In this document: positions 9,160 through 16,848 of the stretch, piece after piece
Layout: the number at the start of each line of letters is the position of its first letter
Numbering within the stretch: position 1 is the stretch's first letter
Source: JBOGVZ01 sp050692985
Lineage (GTDB): Bacteria; Actinomycetota; UBA4738; CALAEC01
Direction: 5' to 3'
NCBI GenBank assembly: GCA_050692985.1
Contig: JBOGVZ010000057.1
Coordinates: 5,808 to 69,807, forward strand
DNA: 64,000 bases
Made by a program: the position numbers and the translations under genes
Notes under the pieces: model-generated
The model's input: only the letters and a program-made list of their open reading frames with translations
What the model was told of the DNA's origin: nothing
The model's database searches: none

Positions 9160-10287
9160 CTACCCGAGGGCCCGGGCCAGGTCCTCCACCAGGTCGTCGG
9201 GGTGCTCGATTCCCACCGACAGCCGGACCAGCGTGTCCGGCACCTCCAGCGGCGAGCCGGCCACGCTGGCGTGGGTCATGGGGCCGGGCACCTCGATCAG
9301 CGACTCCACGCCACCCAGCGACTCCCCCAGGAAGAACAGCTTCGTCGACTCGGCCACCCGCACGGCCTCCTCGGCCGTGTCGGTCTCGAACGACACCATG
9401 CCGCCGAACCCCGACATCTGCCGCTCGGCCACCTCGTGGCCGGGGTGGTCGGCCAGGCCGGGGTAGTGGACCCGGCGGACCTTCGGATGGGAAGACAGGA
9501 AGTCCGCCACCATGCCGGCCCCGCGGCAGTGGGCGTCCATGCGCGCGGCCAGCGTCTTGACCCCGCGCAGCGCCAGGTAGCAGTCCATCGGGCCAGGCAC
9601 CGCACCGAAGGCGTTGTGGAGGTAGGCCAGCCGCTCGGCCAGGTCCTGGTCGCGGAGCACCAGGGCCCCGCCCACGAGATCCGAATGCCCGCCGAGGTAC
9701 TTGGTCACCGAGTGGACCACCACGTCGGCGCCGAGCTCCAGGGGCCGCTGGAGGTAGGGCGTGGCGAAGGTGTTGTCCACCACGGACGTGGCCCCGGCCT
9801 CCCGGGCGATGTCGGCCACCGCGGCGATGTCGGCCACCTTCAGCAGGGGATTGGACGGGGTCTCCATCCACACCACCCGGGTCTCGTCCCGCACGGACTT
9901 GCGAGTGGCCTCGGGGTCGGAGAGGTCCACCGTGTCGAACGCCACCCCCCACTCCGACAGCACCCGGGCCACCAGGCGGTAGGTGCCGCCGTAGACGTCG
10001 TCGGGGAGGACAACGTGGTCCCCGGGGCGGAGCAGCAGCAGGAGCAGGGTGCTCTCGGCGGCCATCCCCGAGGCGAACGCGAAGGCCCGGGGGCCCCCCT
10101 CAAGCGACGCCAGGACCACCTCCAGGGCCTCCCGGGTGGGGTTCCCCCCGCGGGCGTAGTCGTAGCGCTTGGCCCGGCCCACCCCTTCCTGGGCGTACGT
10201 GGAGGTCTGGTAGATCGGCACGTTGACCGCCCCGTACAGGGGCTCCGGCTCCTGGCCGTTGTGGATCGCCCGGGTCTCGAACCTCAT
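9160..10287 (-). CDS. metB: Cystathionine gamma-synthase / gamma-lyase (PLP-dependent)
   Basis: 375 residues, the usual length for the Cys/Met metabolism PLP family. The N-terminal TRAIHNGQEP, the YDYARGGNPTR substrate motif and SVTKYLGGHSD with the PLP lysine (Lys196) are all present. Gamma-synthase makes cystathionine from activated homoserine and cysteine; gamma-lyase runs the reverse transsulfuration step, and sequence alone does not separate them. The presence of cystathionine beta-synthase in the same operon favours a role in making cysteine from homocysteine. ATG 10287 has GGAG upstream and overlaps the shifted-frame stop of the DUF429 gene as ATGA. The frame is also open upstream without a stop into the DUF429 gene. 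Confidence 0.9.
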   Translation of the reverse strand: MRFETRAIHNGQEPEPLYGAVNVPIYQTSTYAQEGVGRAKRYDYARGGNPTREALEVVLASLEGGPRAFAFASGMAAESTLLLLLLRPGDHVVLPDDVYGGTYRLVARVLSEWGVAFDTVDLSDPEATRKSVRDETRVVWMETPSNPLLKVADIAAVADIAREAGATSVVDNTFATPYLQRPLELGADVVVHSVTKYLGGHSDLVGGALVLRDQDLAERLAYLHNAFGAVPGPMDCYLALRGVKTLAARMDAHCRGAGMVADFLSSHPKVRRVHYPGLADHPGHEVAERQMSGFGGMVSFETDTAEEAVRVAESTKLFFLGESLGGVESLIEVPGPMTHASVAGSPLEVPDTLVRLSVGIEHPDDLVEDLARALG

Positions 10288-11145
10288 CGCATCTCCGGCG
10301 GCAGCTCCCATCCTCGTCTCCTCAGCTCGGTGGTGGCTTCGTGGCCCCGGCGGGCCTCCTTCCACAGCGCTGACTTGCGCTTGGCGTCGTGGCCGGGGGC
10401 GAAACTCCCTGCGGGTCATCGCGGCGCACCGGGGGTCGCCGCAGGCGCACGGGGCCATGCCCGGCAGCGCGGGCTGCGGCTCCGGGCGGTCCGGTTCGGC
10501 GCACCGGCGGAACCGGATCGTGGGAAGGGTCCGCCCGGGGATGACGATCACGCCCTCGTCCGGGTCGCCCACCGCGGCGAACCGCCCCCGCAGGGCCTCC
10601 TGACCGGTCAGCGCGGCCAGTGCCGCGTCGACCTGGTCGGCCGTTCGCAGCGGCTCCGTGGGGACCCGCCGGGAGGCCAGCACCTGCCGCCGCCACGCCA
10701 CCTTGGACAGGGACCGGGGTGGCAGGCATCCGGCCAGGGTCACCGCGGTGGCGTGGGGGAACACCTCGATGGCCGTCCCCCGCACGCTCCCTCGCCGGTA
10801 CCGCGGATACCGGCGTCCGACCGCCTCGAACAGGGTGAACCCGACCTTAATCCACGCGTAGAACGGGTTCTGGCCCTTGCGAGGGTCCGACGGCGTGCCG
10901 AACGACTGGATCCCGAGGCGGGCCAGGCGGCGCTCGGCCTGCCGGGCCCCGTTCGCCGTCCCCCACGCCGGCGGGGAGTCGATGGCCACCACGTCGGGGC
11001 GGTGCTCCTCCAGGAGGCGGTCCACCTCGTCACGCAGCCCGCGGCCGCCCTCGAGCCGGCCGGTGTCCACCACCCGAGGCCCCCGCTCGAGCAGGACCCA
11101 GTCGTGGCCCCGACCCGCCGAGACGTCGATCCCCAGGGCCAGCAC
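10284..11145 (-). CDS. DUF429-family protein, reading frame shifted near its C-terminus
   Basis: The start is GTG 11145, overlapping the upstream cbs stop by one base (TAGTG). The N-terminus shows the DUF429 pattern GIDVSAGRGHDW and later AIDSPPAWG, a predicted RNase H-like fold. In the starting frame there is no stop before metB. One base out of frame, after about residue 248, the sequence reads GHDAKRKSALWKEARRG, then ELRRRGWELPPEMR and a TGA overlapping the metB ATG. This looks like the true C-terminus. A run of five G at 10395-10399 (five C in the coding sense), where four would restore the frame, explains it. It may be a sequencing error, a real mutation or slippage. The function of DUF429 proteins is unknown. 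Confidence 0.7.
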
Positions 11146-12527
11146 TACGGTTTCGCGCGCTGCCGGTGCGCCAGGAACTCGAGCAGGTCGGACCGGGTCA
11201 GCACGCCCAGGGCCTGGCCGCCGCGGGTGACGATCACCGCCGGGGCGGTCTGGAGGCGCTCGAAGGCGACCTCGACCTCGTCCCCGTCCTCGATCAGCGG
11301 CAGGGGCGACCCCATCACCTCGGCCACGTCGGCCTGGAGGGCCTCGGGGTCGCTGAACAGCCGGTCGAGGAGCGTCCGCTCCCGGATGCTGCCCACGATC
11401 GAGGCCACGTCCCCGGAGTCGTCGCGGGCCACCGGGGCCTGGGAGATCCCGTACTCCTGGAGGACGTCCACCGCGTGCCGGACCTTCTCGTGCGCCCCCA
11501 CGGTCACCACCGGCGGGAGCTCGCCGCCCTTGGCCGCCAGCACCTCCTCCACGTGAACGACCTCCGGACGCTCGATGAAGCCGTACTGGAGCATCCAGGT
11601 GTCGGAGTAGAGCTTCGACAGGTAGTTGCGGCCGGTGTCGGGGAAGATCACCACGATCGTGGCCGAGTCGTCGAGCTCGCGGGCCACCCGGAGGCCGGCG
11701 TACAGGGCCGTGCCGGCCGAGCCTCCCACGAGGATGCCCTCCTGCCGGGTGATGGCCCGGGCGGTGAGGAACGAGTCCCGGTCCGTGACGCGCACGTACC
11801 GGTCCACCACGGCGGGGTCGAAGGTCTCCGGCCAGAAGTCCTCGCCGATGCCCTCCACCAGGTAGGGGCGGGGTGGCTCCTCGGGGGCCGAGAACACCGA
11901 GCCCTCGGGGTCCGCACCCACGACCTGGAGCCCGGGCTTCCGCTCCTTCAGGTAGCGACCGGCCCCGGTGATCGTGCCTCCGGTGCCCACCCCGGCCACC
12001 AGCACGTCGATAGCTCCCTCGGTCTGCTCCCAGATCTCCGGGCCGGTGGTCTCGTAGTGGACCCGGGGGTTGACCGGGTTGAAGTACTGGTTCGGCTGGT
12101 AGGCCCCGGGGATCTCCTCGGTGAGCCGGTCGGCCACCCGGTAGTAGGACTCCGGCGAGTCCGGGGCCACCGCGGTGGGGGTGATGACCACCTCGGCCCC
12201 GTAGGCCCGCAGCAGGGCCACCTTCTCCTGGCTCATCTTGTCCGGCATCACGAAGATGCACCGGTAGCCCCGGACGGCCGCGGCGATGGCCAGGCCGTGG
12301 CCGGTGTTCCCCGAGGTGGGCTCCACGATGGTCCCCCCCGGCTTCAGCAGGCCACGACGTTCGGCGTCCTCGATCATCCGGAGCCCGATGCGGTCCTTGA
12401 CGCTGCCGCCGGGGTTCAGCATCTCCAGCTTGGCCAGCACGGTGGGCCGGACGCCCTGGGCCACCCGCCGCAGCTCTACCAGCGGCGTGTTCCCCATGGC
12501 GTCGAGGAACGTCTCCAGTGTGGCCAT
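11145..12527 (-). CDS. cbs: Cystathionine beta-synthase
   Basis: 460 residues. The N-terminal PLP fold-type II domain contains MGNTPLVEL, GGSVKDRIG with the PLP lysine (Lys44) and TSGNTGHGLA. After about residue 335 come two CBS modules, the regulatory pair found in actinobacterial cystathionine beta-synthases. The enzyme condenses serine (or O-acetylserine) with homocysteine, the first step of reverse transsulfuration. It is the first gene of a four-gene minus-strand operon with the DUF429 gene and the gamma-synthase/lyase, all with one- to four-base overlaps or near-contact. ATG 12527 has AAGGGAG upstream. The CBS pair may bind an adenosyl ligand, as in relatives; that is inference. Confidence 0.93.
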   Translation of the reverse strand: MATLETFLDAMGNTPLVELRRVAQGVRPTVLAKLEMLNPGGSVKDRIGLRMIEDAERRGLLKPGGTIVEPTSGNTGHGLAIAAAVRGYRCIFVMPDKMSQEKVALLRAYGAEVVITPTAVAPDSPESYYRVADRLTEEIPGAYQPNQYFNPVNPRVHYETTGPEIWEQTEGAIDVLVAGVGTGGTITGAGRYLKERKPGLQVVGADPEGSVFSAPEEPPRPYLVEGIGEDFWPETFDPAVVDRYVRVTDRDSFLTARAITRQEGILVGGSAGTALYAGLRVARELDDSATIVVIFPDTGRNYLSKLYSDTWMLQYGFIERPEVVHVEEVLAAKGGELPPVVTVGAHEKVRHAVDVLQEYGISQAPVARDDSGDVASIVGSIRERTLLDRLFSDPEALQADVAEVMGSPLPLIEDGDEVEVAFERLQTAPAVIVTRGGQALGVLTRSDLLEFLAHRQRAKP

Positions 12528-12660
12528 CCCCCGGCTCCCTTCCCGTCGGGCCTATTCTCCCGGGGCCGGCCCTCCCTGGCTACCCCGAGATACCGAGTGC
12601 AATAGATCCAGCCTAGGATCGGAAGCAGGTGGCAGCTTGAGGTGGGAGAGGGATTCTGGA

Positions 12661-13215
12661 GTGGTAGCTGCTCGAGGCCTCCGTCGGCGGAAGCTGGCTA
12701 TCGCGCTGCTGCTCCTAATCGTGTTGGCGGGCTTCTCCTGTTCACCAGGGGAGCGAACGAGACGATCCGGCTCCCCGACGAGTCCGACGCCTCAAGTCGC
12801 GGTGATCCGCAGGGGGACCGTGGCCGGCCAGGTATGGACGCTGCTCGCCTACGAGGGCGATGTCGGAGAGACCTGTGTTGCGCTCGCGGAGGCGGTGAAT
12901 CGGTTCGGGTTCTGCAATAGGAACGTTCGAGGCCAACCTGGACCCAACACGGAGTACATACACTGGTCTGTGGCGCAGCTGTCTGGAGCGGCTGCGACCG
13001 TTTTCATCGGGATCGCCGCACAAGAAGTTTCCCGAATCGACATCCTCCTTCGGGATGGCAGAACCCTGCGCGTGACGCCGTTCACCCGCTCTCCCTATCC
13101 GGTCAAGTTCTACGTGCAAGCCCTGCCAGGAAGGCCGGCAGCGAAGTCCTTCATCGCCCGAGACCGTGAGGGTGATGTCCTGGAGCGCAACCCCAGACCG
13201 GCCTCGGGCGATTGA
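12661..13215 (+). CDS. Hypothetical exported lipoprotein
   Basis: 184 residues. GTG 12661 is chosen because it gives a short signal peptide: basic RGLRRRK, a Leu/Ile-rich core, then LAGFSC, a plausible but non-canonical lipobox. A purine-rich GGGAGAGGG precedes it. After the Cys comes a Ser/Thr/Pro linker, then a beta-rich domain of about 140 residues beginning VAGQVWTLLAYEG with two internal cysteines (VGETCVAL and NRFGFCN). I do not recognise the family. The codon choice is less GC-biased than in neighbouring genes, a weak hint of a different history. It diverges from cbs and converges with the acetyltransferase gene. Confidence 0.7.
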   Translation: MVAARGLRRRKLAIALLLLIVLAGFSCSPGERTRRSGSPTSPTPQVAVIRRGTVAGQVWTLLAYEGDVGETCVALAEAVNRFGFCNRNVRGQPGPNTEYIHWSVAQLSGAAATVFIGIAAQEVSRIDILLRDGRTLRVTPFTRSPYPVKFYVQALPGRPAAKSFIARDREGDVLERNPRPASGD

Positions 13216-13226
13216 TCGGGCGGCCG

Positions 13227-13772
13227 CTATGCGCTGAGGTCCCCCGGCAGGAGCGAGTAGATGGCGGCGTCGTGGCGGCCCTCCTTGGCGGCGATCCGGG
13301 ACCTCAGCACCCCCTCCCGGCGGAAGCCGGCTCGCTCGGCCACCCGGCAGGAGGGCGTGTTCTCCACCGCCGCGAACAGCTCGATCCTCGACAGGCCCAG
13401 GGTGGCGAAGGCCCAGAGCGACAGCAGGCGGGTGGCCCGGGTGGCCACCCCTCGTCCTCGGTCCTCCCGGCGGACCCAGTAGCCCACCTCGCCGACGCCG
13501 CCCCGGTCGTGCACCCGGAGGCCGATGGCTCCCAGGAGGTCGCCGCTGTCCGGGGCTACCACCACGAGCGACAGCTCGCCGGTGCCCCGGTCCCAGGCCC
13601 GCTCGGCCTCGGCGATCCACCCTCGGGCGTCCCGCTCGGTGTACGGCGCCGGGACCTCGGTCCACCGGGGGATGTCCGGGTCCTGGCAGGCCTCGGTGAC
13701 GGCGGCCACGTCGTCCTTCCCCGGGAGGCGGAGCAGCACGTGGCCGTCCGACAGGTCCTCCGGCGGCCTCAC
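13227..13772 (-). CDS. GNAT acetyltransferase (RimJ/RimL type)
   Basis: 181 residues, with the GNAT core: VGYWVRREDRGRGVATRATR for acetyl-CoA binding and FAAVENTPSCRVAERAGF, the classic RimJ/RimL signature, towards the end. It transfers an acetyl group from acetyl-CoA to an amine; the substrate is unknown (N-terminal amino groups or small amines are usual). The GTG start overlaps the stop of the upstream sugar dehydrogenase gene (GTGA), so the two are co-transcribed and probably translationally coupled. Confidence 0.88.
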   Translation of the reverse strand: MRPPEDLSDGHVLLRLPGKDDVAAVTEACQDPDIPRWTEVPAPYTERDARGWIAEAERAWDRGTGELSLVVVAPDSGDLLGAIGLRVHDRGGVGEVGYWVRREDRGRGVATRATRLLSLWAFATLGLSRIELFAAVENTPSCRVAERAGFRREGVLRSRIAAKEGRHDAAIYSLLPGDLSA

Positions 13773-14851
13773 GACTGGGCCAGGCGGTAGATCCCGGAGC
13801 GGTCGCTGAAGTAGATGCGGCCGTCGGGGGCGGCCACCACCCCCAGGATGCCGCTGGAGTTGTCGAACACCACCTGCTCGCTGAGCACGCGCTTGCGGTC
13901 GTCGGACAGCACCAGCCGGCGGATCTTCCCGTCGTTCCAGGCCCCGAAGAACAGGTCGTCCTCGGCCGCCCCGCCCAGCTTGCATCCGAAGCAGAAGGCC
14001 GCACCGGTTGGAGCGATGGTGGGCGTGTACACGTGCTCCGGCCCGATGGGGTTGGGGCCGCTGTCGTTCGTGTCAGGGCAGCTCGAGGCCCCGCCCCACC
14101 CGTAGTTCTTGCCGGCCCGGATGCGGTTGATCTCGTCCTCGCACTCGGGGCCGTTCTCCGTCTGCCACAGGAAGCCGGTCTCCGGGTCGAAGGCGAACCC
14201 GAAGGAGTTCCGGTGCCCGTACGAGTAGGCCAGGCTCATGGCGATGGGGTTGCTCGACGGCCGCTTGCCGTTCTTCCGCATCCGCAACACCTTGCCGGCC
14301 TTGTTCTTCTTCTTCTGGGCCAGGGCCGGCTTGCCGGTCTCCCCGGTCACGGCGAACAGCTTGCCCCCGGGCCCGAACCCGATGGTCCCCCCGTTGTGGA
14401 TGCCGCCGGCCGGGATGTCCACCAGCTTGTGGGTCTTGATCCCCCCGCCCGCCTTCCGCTTGCGGACGATGCGGTTCACGAACGGGTCCTCCTTGGTGAA
14501 GTACAGGTACACCCACCGCAGCTTCGGCTTCTTCCACCGGGGGTCGAGGGCGATGCCCAGCAGGCCGGTCTCGCCCAGGCCGGTCTCCAGCCCGCCGACC
14601 GTGGCCCACTTGTGGTCCTTCCCGGTGTCGAGGTTGTAGACGCGGACCTCGCCGCTGAACCGCTCGACGTAGAAGATCTTGCGGCCGTTCGGGGTGAAGG
14701 CGAACGCGGTGGGCCAGCACTGGGCCGGGCCCGAGGGGCAGGAGGCCACCACGACCCGCACGATGGTACCGGCGGAGGCGGGCCGGTCGCCCACCGGTGG
14801 GACGGCCACGAGCACCGTAGCGGCCGCGGCCCAGGCGATCGCTCTGCGCAT
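13769..14851 (-). CDS. Secreted PQQ-type sugar dehydrogenase (glucose/sorbosone dehydrogenase family)
   Basis: 360 residues with an Ala-rich signal peptide of about 28 residues. The six-bladed propeller signatures include PTAFAFTPNGRKIFYVER, GLLGIALDP, HNGGTIGFGPGGKLF, YSYGHRNSFGFAFDP and WQTENGPECEDEINRI. Relatives use PQQ to oxidise sugars outside the cytoplasm, but many actinobacterial members have no demonstrated substrate. ATG 14851 sits five bases after GGAGG; a GTG codon directly before it is an alternative. The gene is followed by the acetyltransferase with an overlapping stop and start. Confidence 0.85.
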   Translation of the reverse strand: MRRAIAWAAAATVLVAVPPVGDRPASAGTIVRVVVASCPSGPAQCWPTAFAFTPNGRKIFYVERFSGEVRVYNLDTGKDHKWATVGGLETGLGETGLLGIALDPRWKKPKLRWVYLYFTKEDPFVNRIVRKRKAGGGIKTHKLVDIPAGGIHNGGTIGFGPGGKLFAVTGETGKPALAQKKKNKAGKVLRMRKNGKRPSSNPIAMSLAYSYGHRNSFGFAFDPETGFLWQTENGPECEDEINRIRAGKNYGWGGASSCPDTNDSGPNPIGPEHVYTPTIAPTGAAFCFGCKLGGAAEDDLFFGAWNDGKIRRLVLSDDRKRVLSEQVVFDNSSGILGVVAAPDGRIYFSDRSGIYRLAQS

Positions 14852-14894
14852 CACGTCCTCCGAACGTCGGCGGGCGCCGAGGCGGGGCAGGGTA

Positions 14895-16136
14895 TCACGG
14901 GCCGGCCGGAGTGGCGGCGGGGCCGGCCATCCGGGCGCCGCCGCACACTACCTCCACCACCGGGTTGTGGCCGGGGCGGTACGGGACGGTGCGGAACCCG
15001 GGCCCGTCCAGCACCACCAGGTCGGCCCGCCGGCCCGGCTCCAGCGAGCCCACCCGGTCCTGGAGGCCCAGGACCCAGGCCGGGTTCACCGTGGCGGCGG
15101 CCAGGGCCTGGAGGGGCAGCAGGCCGTACCCCGAGCAGGCCATGGCCACGGCCTCCGGCATCGAGGCCACCGCCGAGGTCCCCGGGTTGCAGTCGGTGGC
15201 CACGGCCAGGGCCGCGCCGGCGTCCACCAGGGCCTGCACCGGGGGCGGGTCGGCCCGCAGCAGGAACGTGGAGGCCGGTAGCAGGCCGGCCACGGTGCCG
15301 CCCACGGCCAAGGCCCGGACCCCTTCCGGCGAGAGGTGGTTGAGGTGGTCGGCGCTGCGGGCCCCCAGCCCCGCCGCCGCCTCGGCGGCCCCCGACGGCC
15401 CCAGCTGGTCGGCGTGGCACCGCAGGGCCAGGCCGGCCTCCCCGGCCGCCTCGGCCACCCGGCGGAGGTCATCCACGGTGAAGGCGATGTCCTCCACGTA
15501 CACGTCCACGGCGTCGGCCAGGCTCTCGGCCGCCGCCGCGGGGATCAGCTCCCGGCAGGCCGCCTCCACCCACTCCCCGCGGTCCATCCCCGGGGGCACG
15601 GCGTGGCAGGCCAGCAGGGTCACCGTGGCCGTCTGAGGGATGGCCTCGGCCAGCCGGCGGGCCAGCCGAGCCTGCCGCAGCTCCGCCTCCACCGACAGCC
15701 CGTAGCCGGTCTTCAGCTCCAGGGCCGTGGTGCCGTGGGCCAGCATCTCCGCGGCCAGGCCCCGGGAGAAGGACAGCGCCTCCTCGTCGGAGGCCTCGGC
15801 CAGCATGGCCGCGCTGCGGGGGATGCCGCCCCGGCCGTGCTGGTCCCTGTACGTCGACCCGGCCAGGCGGGCCTCGAACTCGTCGTCCCGCCACCCTACG
15901 AACGGCAGGTGGGTGTGGCAGTCCACGAACCCGGGGGCGATCGTGCACCCCTCGAACCAGGCGTCCACCCGGCCCGTCCACCCGGCCCGCGGCCCGGCGT
16001 AGACGAGCGTCTCCTCTTCCCAGGCCACCACCCCGTCGGGGATCGCCTCTGGGATCCAGGCGGCGGGCGCCGGGGCGGGGGCTCCGGCGCAGGTGAGGAG
16101 GGAGGAGGCGCCCACGGCCCAGGAGGGGCTAGTCAT
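14895..16136 (-). CDS. hutI: Imidazolonepropionase
   Basis: 413 residues of the amidohydrolase superfamily. The metal-binding DCHTHLPF, the family-specific ELKTGYGLS, RCHADQLGP, SADHLNHL and ATDCNPGTS are all present. The enzyme hydrolyses imidazolone-5-propionate to N-formimino-glutamate, third step of histidine degradation. No hutH, hutU or hutF is in the window, so the pathway must be completed elsewhere. The N-terminus up to about residue 30 is Ala/Pro-rich and less conserved, so a start further in is possible. Confidence 0.93.
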   Translation of the reverse strand: MTSPSWAVGASSLLTCAGAPAPAPAAWIPEAIPDGVVAWEEETLVYAGPRAGWTGRVDAWFEGCTIAPGFVDCHTHLPFVGWRDDEFEARLAGSTYRDQHGRGGIPRSAAMLAEASDEEALSFSRGLAAEMLAHGTTALELKTGYGLSVEAELRQARLARRLAEAIPQTATVTLLACHAVPPGMDRGEWVEAACRELIPAAAAESLADAVDVYVEDIAFTVDDLRRVAEAAGEAGLALRCHADQLGPSGAAEAAAGLGARSADHLNHLSPEGVRALAVGGTVAGLLPASTFLLRADPPPVQALVDAGAALAVATDCNPGTSAVASMPEAVAMACSGYGLLPLQALAAATVNPAWVLGLQDRVGSLEPGRRADLVVLDGPGFRTVPYRPGHNPVVEVVCGGARMAGPAATPAGP

Positions 16137-16365
16137 TTGTGACTAGATGGAATGGCCCGCATGGGGCATTCACACGCGCTTCGCCTCAGCCGACGATATG
16201 CGTACAACTTCAGAGCCCTGCCGGGTAGATCCCGGTGGGAAAGCGGTACCTCGAGAGGGCGCTCGGGTGCCGCATGCGCCAAGAGGGGGATTCGCGGGCA
16301 GTCCCCCTCTGGCTTTTCCGGGGTCCGCCCGTCCACCACCGACTTCCTCACCATCGCCGGCTGAG
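16137..16365. other. Intergenic region with plus-strand terminator-like hairpin, possible small RNA
   Basis: No credible protein gene is seen. Positions 16278-16317 form a terminator-shaped structure on the plus strand: a 12-pair stem with one bulged A (GCC-A-AGAGGGGGA with TCCCCCTCT-GGC), an 11-base loop, then TTTT. Both flanking genes are on the minus strand, so the T tract faces the wrong way for them. A short plus-strand transcript of about 100-150 bases ending here is possible. I do not recognise an RNA family, and the region shows no convincing tRNA cloverleaf. Confidence 0.4.
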
Positions 16366-16842
16366 CTAGGCGCCGGGCTTCCAGACCATCAGGCCCAGGA
16401 TGACCAGCAGGTTGGCCATCGAGTAGAGGCCCAGCAGCCGCTGCCTGGCGCCCCGGCGCCGGAACTCCTCGGCCGAGGCCGGCATCTCCCCCCGCTCGAA
16501 CATCCCCAACATCGCGGACAGGTTCGGGAGGGCGATCCCCACGTTCACGAAGAACCCGATCGTGTACAGGGCGACGGAGATCCACAGCCACTCGCTGGCC
16601 CACAGGTCCACCCCGGCCACGAAGATGAGGGCCACCCCGGTGAACGGCAGCAGCACGGCCATGGGCACCACCATCCGCCGGGCCACCAGGCCGATCCCCC
16701 GGAGGGCGAACGGGACGTGCTCGGGCCCGGCCTTCCGGGCAAGGACGGCCCACACGGGGAAGGTGAACGTGGGACCGAAGCCCACGATGGCCACGGCGAT
16801 GTGCAGCCACAGCAGGAGGCTGCGGAGCTCCTCGGTGGACAA
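16366..16842 (-). CDS. DUF2269-like integral membrane protein
   Basis: 158 residues with four predicted membrane segments. It opens with WLHIAVAIVGFGPTF, with the early His typical of this family of small four-helix membrane proteins, and contains GIGLVARRM between helices. The TTG start 16842 lies six bases after the aldehyde dehydrogenase stop, so the two genes form an operon. A second protein of similar design lies at 22977-23435. The function of the family is unknown; the conserved His could hint at haem or metal binding, which is inference. Confidence 0.75.
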   Translation of the reverse strand: MSTEELRSLLLWLHIAVAIVGFGPTFTFPVWAVLARKAGPEHVPFALRGIGLVARRMVVPMAVLLPFTGVALIFVAGVDLWASEWLWISVALYTIGFFVNVGIALPNLSAMLGMFERGEMPASAEEFRRRGARQRLLGLYSMANLLVILGLMVWKPGA

Positions 16843-16848
16843 CCGGGT

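Noticed and set aside
9160..12261. A single 1033-residue protein fusing Cbs, DUF429 and MetB
   Set aside because: Cbs is in another frame with its own stop at 11145. DUF429 and MetB share an open frame only because of a probable one-base shift; the alternative frame has a conserved C-terminus and a normal stop/start overlap.
16180..16320. A tRNA-Sec or other tRNA gene in the hutI upstream gap
   Set aside because: CTTCAGA resembles an anticodon loop, but the flanking bases do not pair into an anticodon stem, and no acceptor stem or T-arm could be built.
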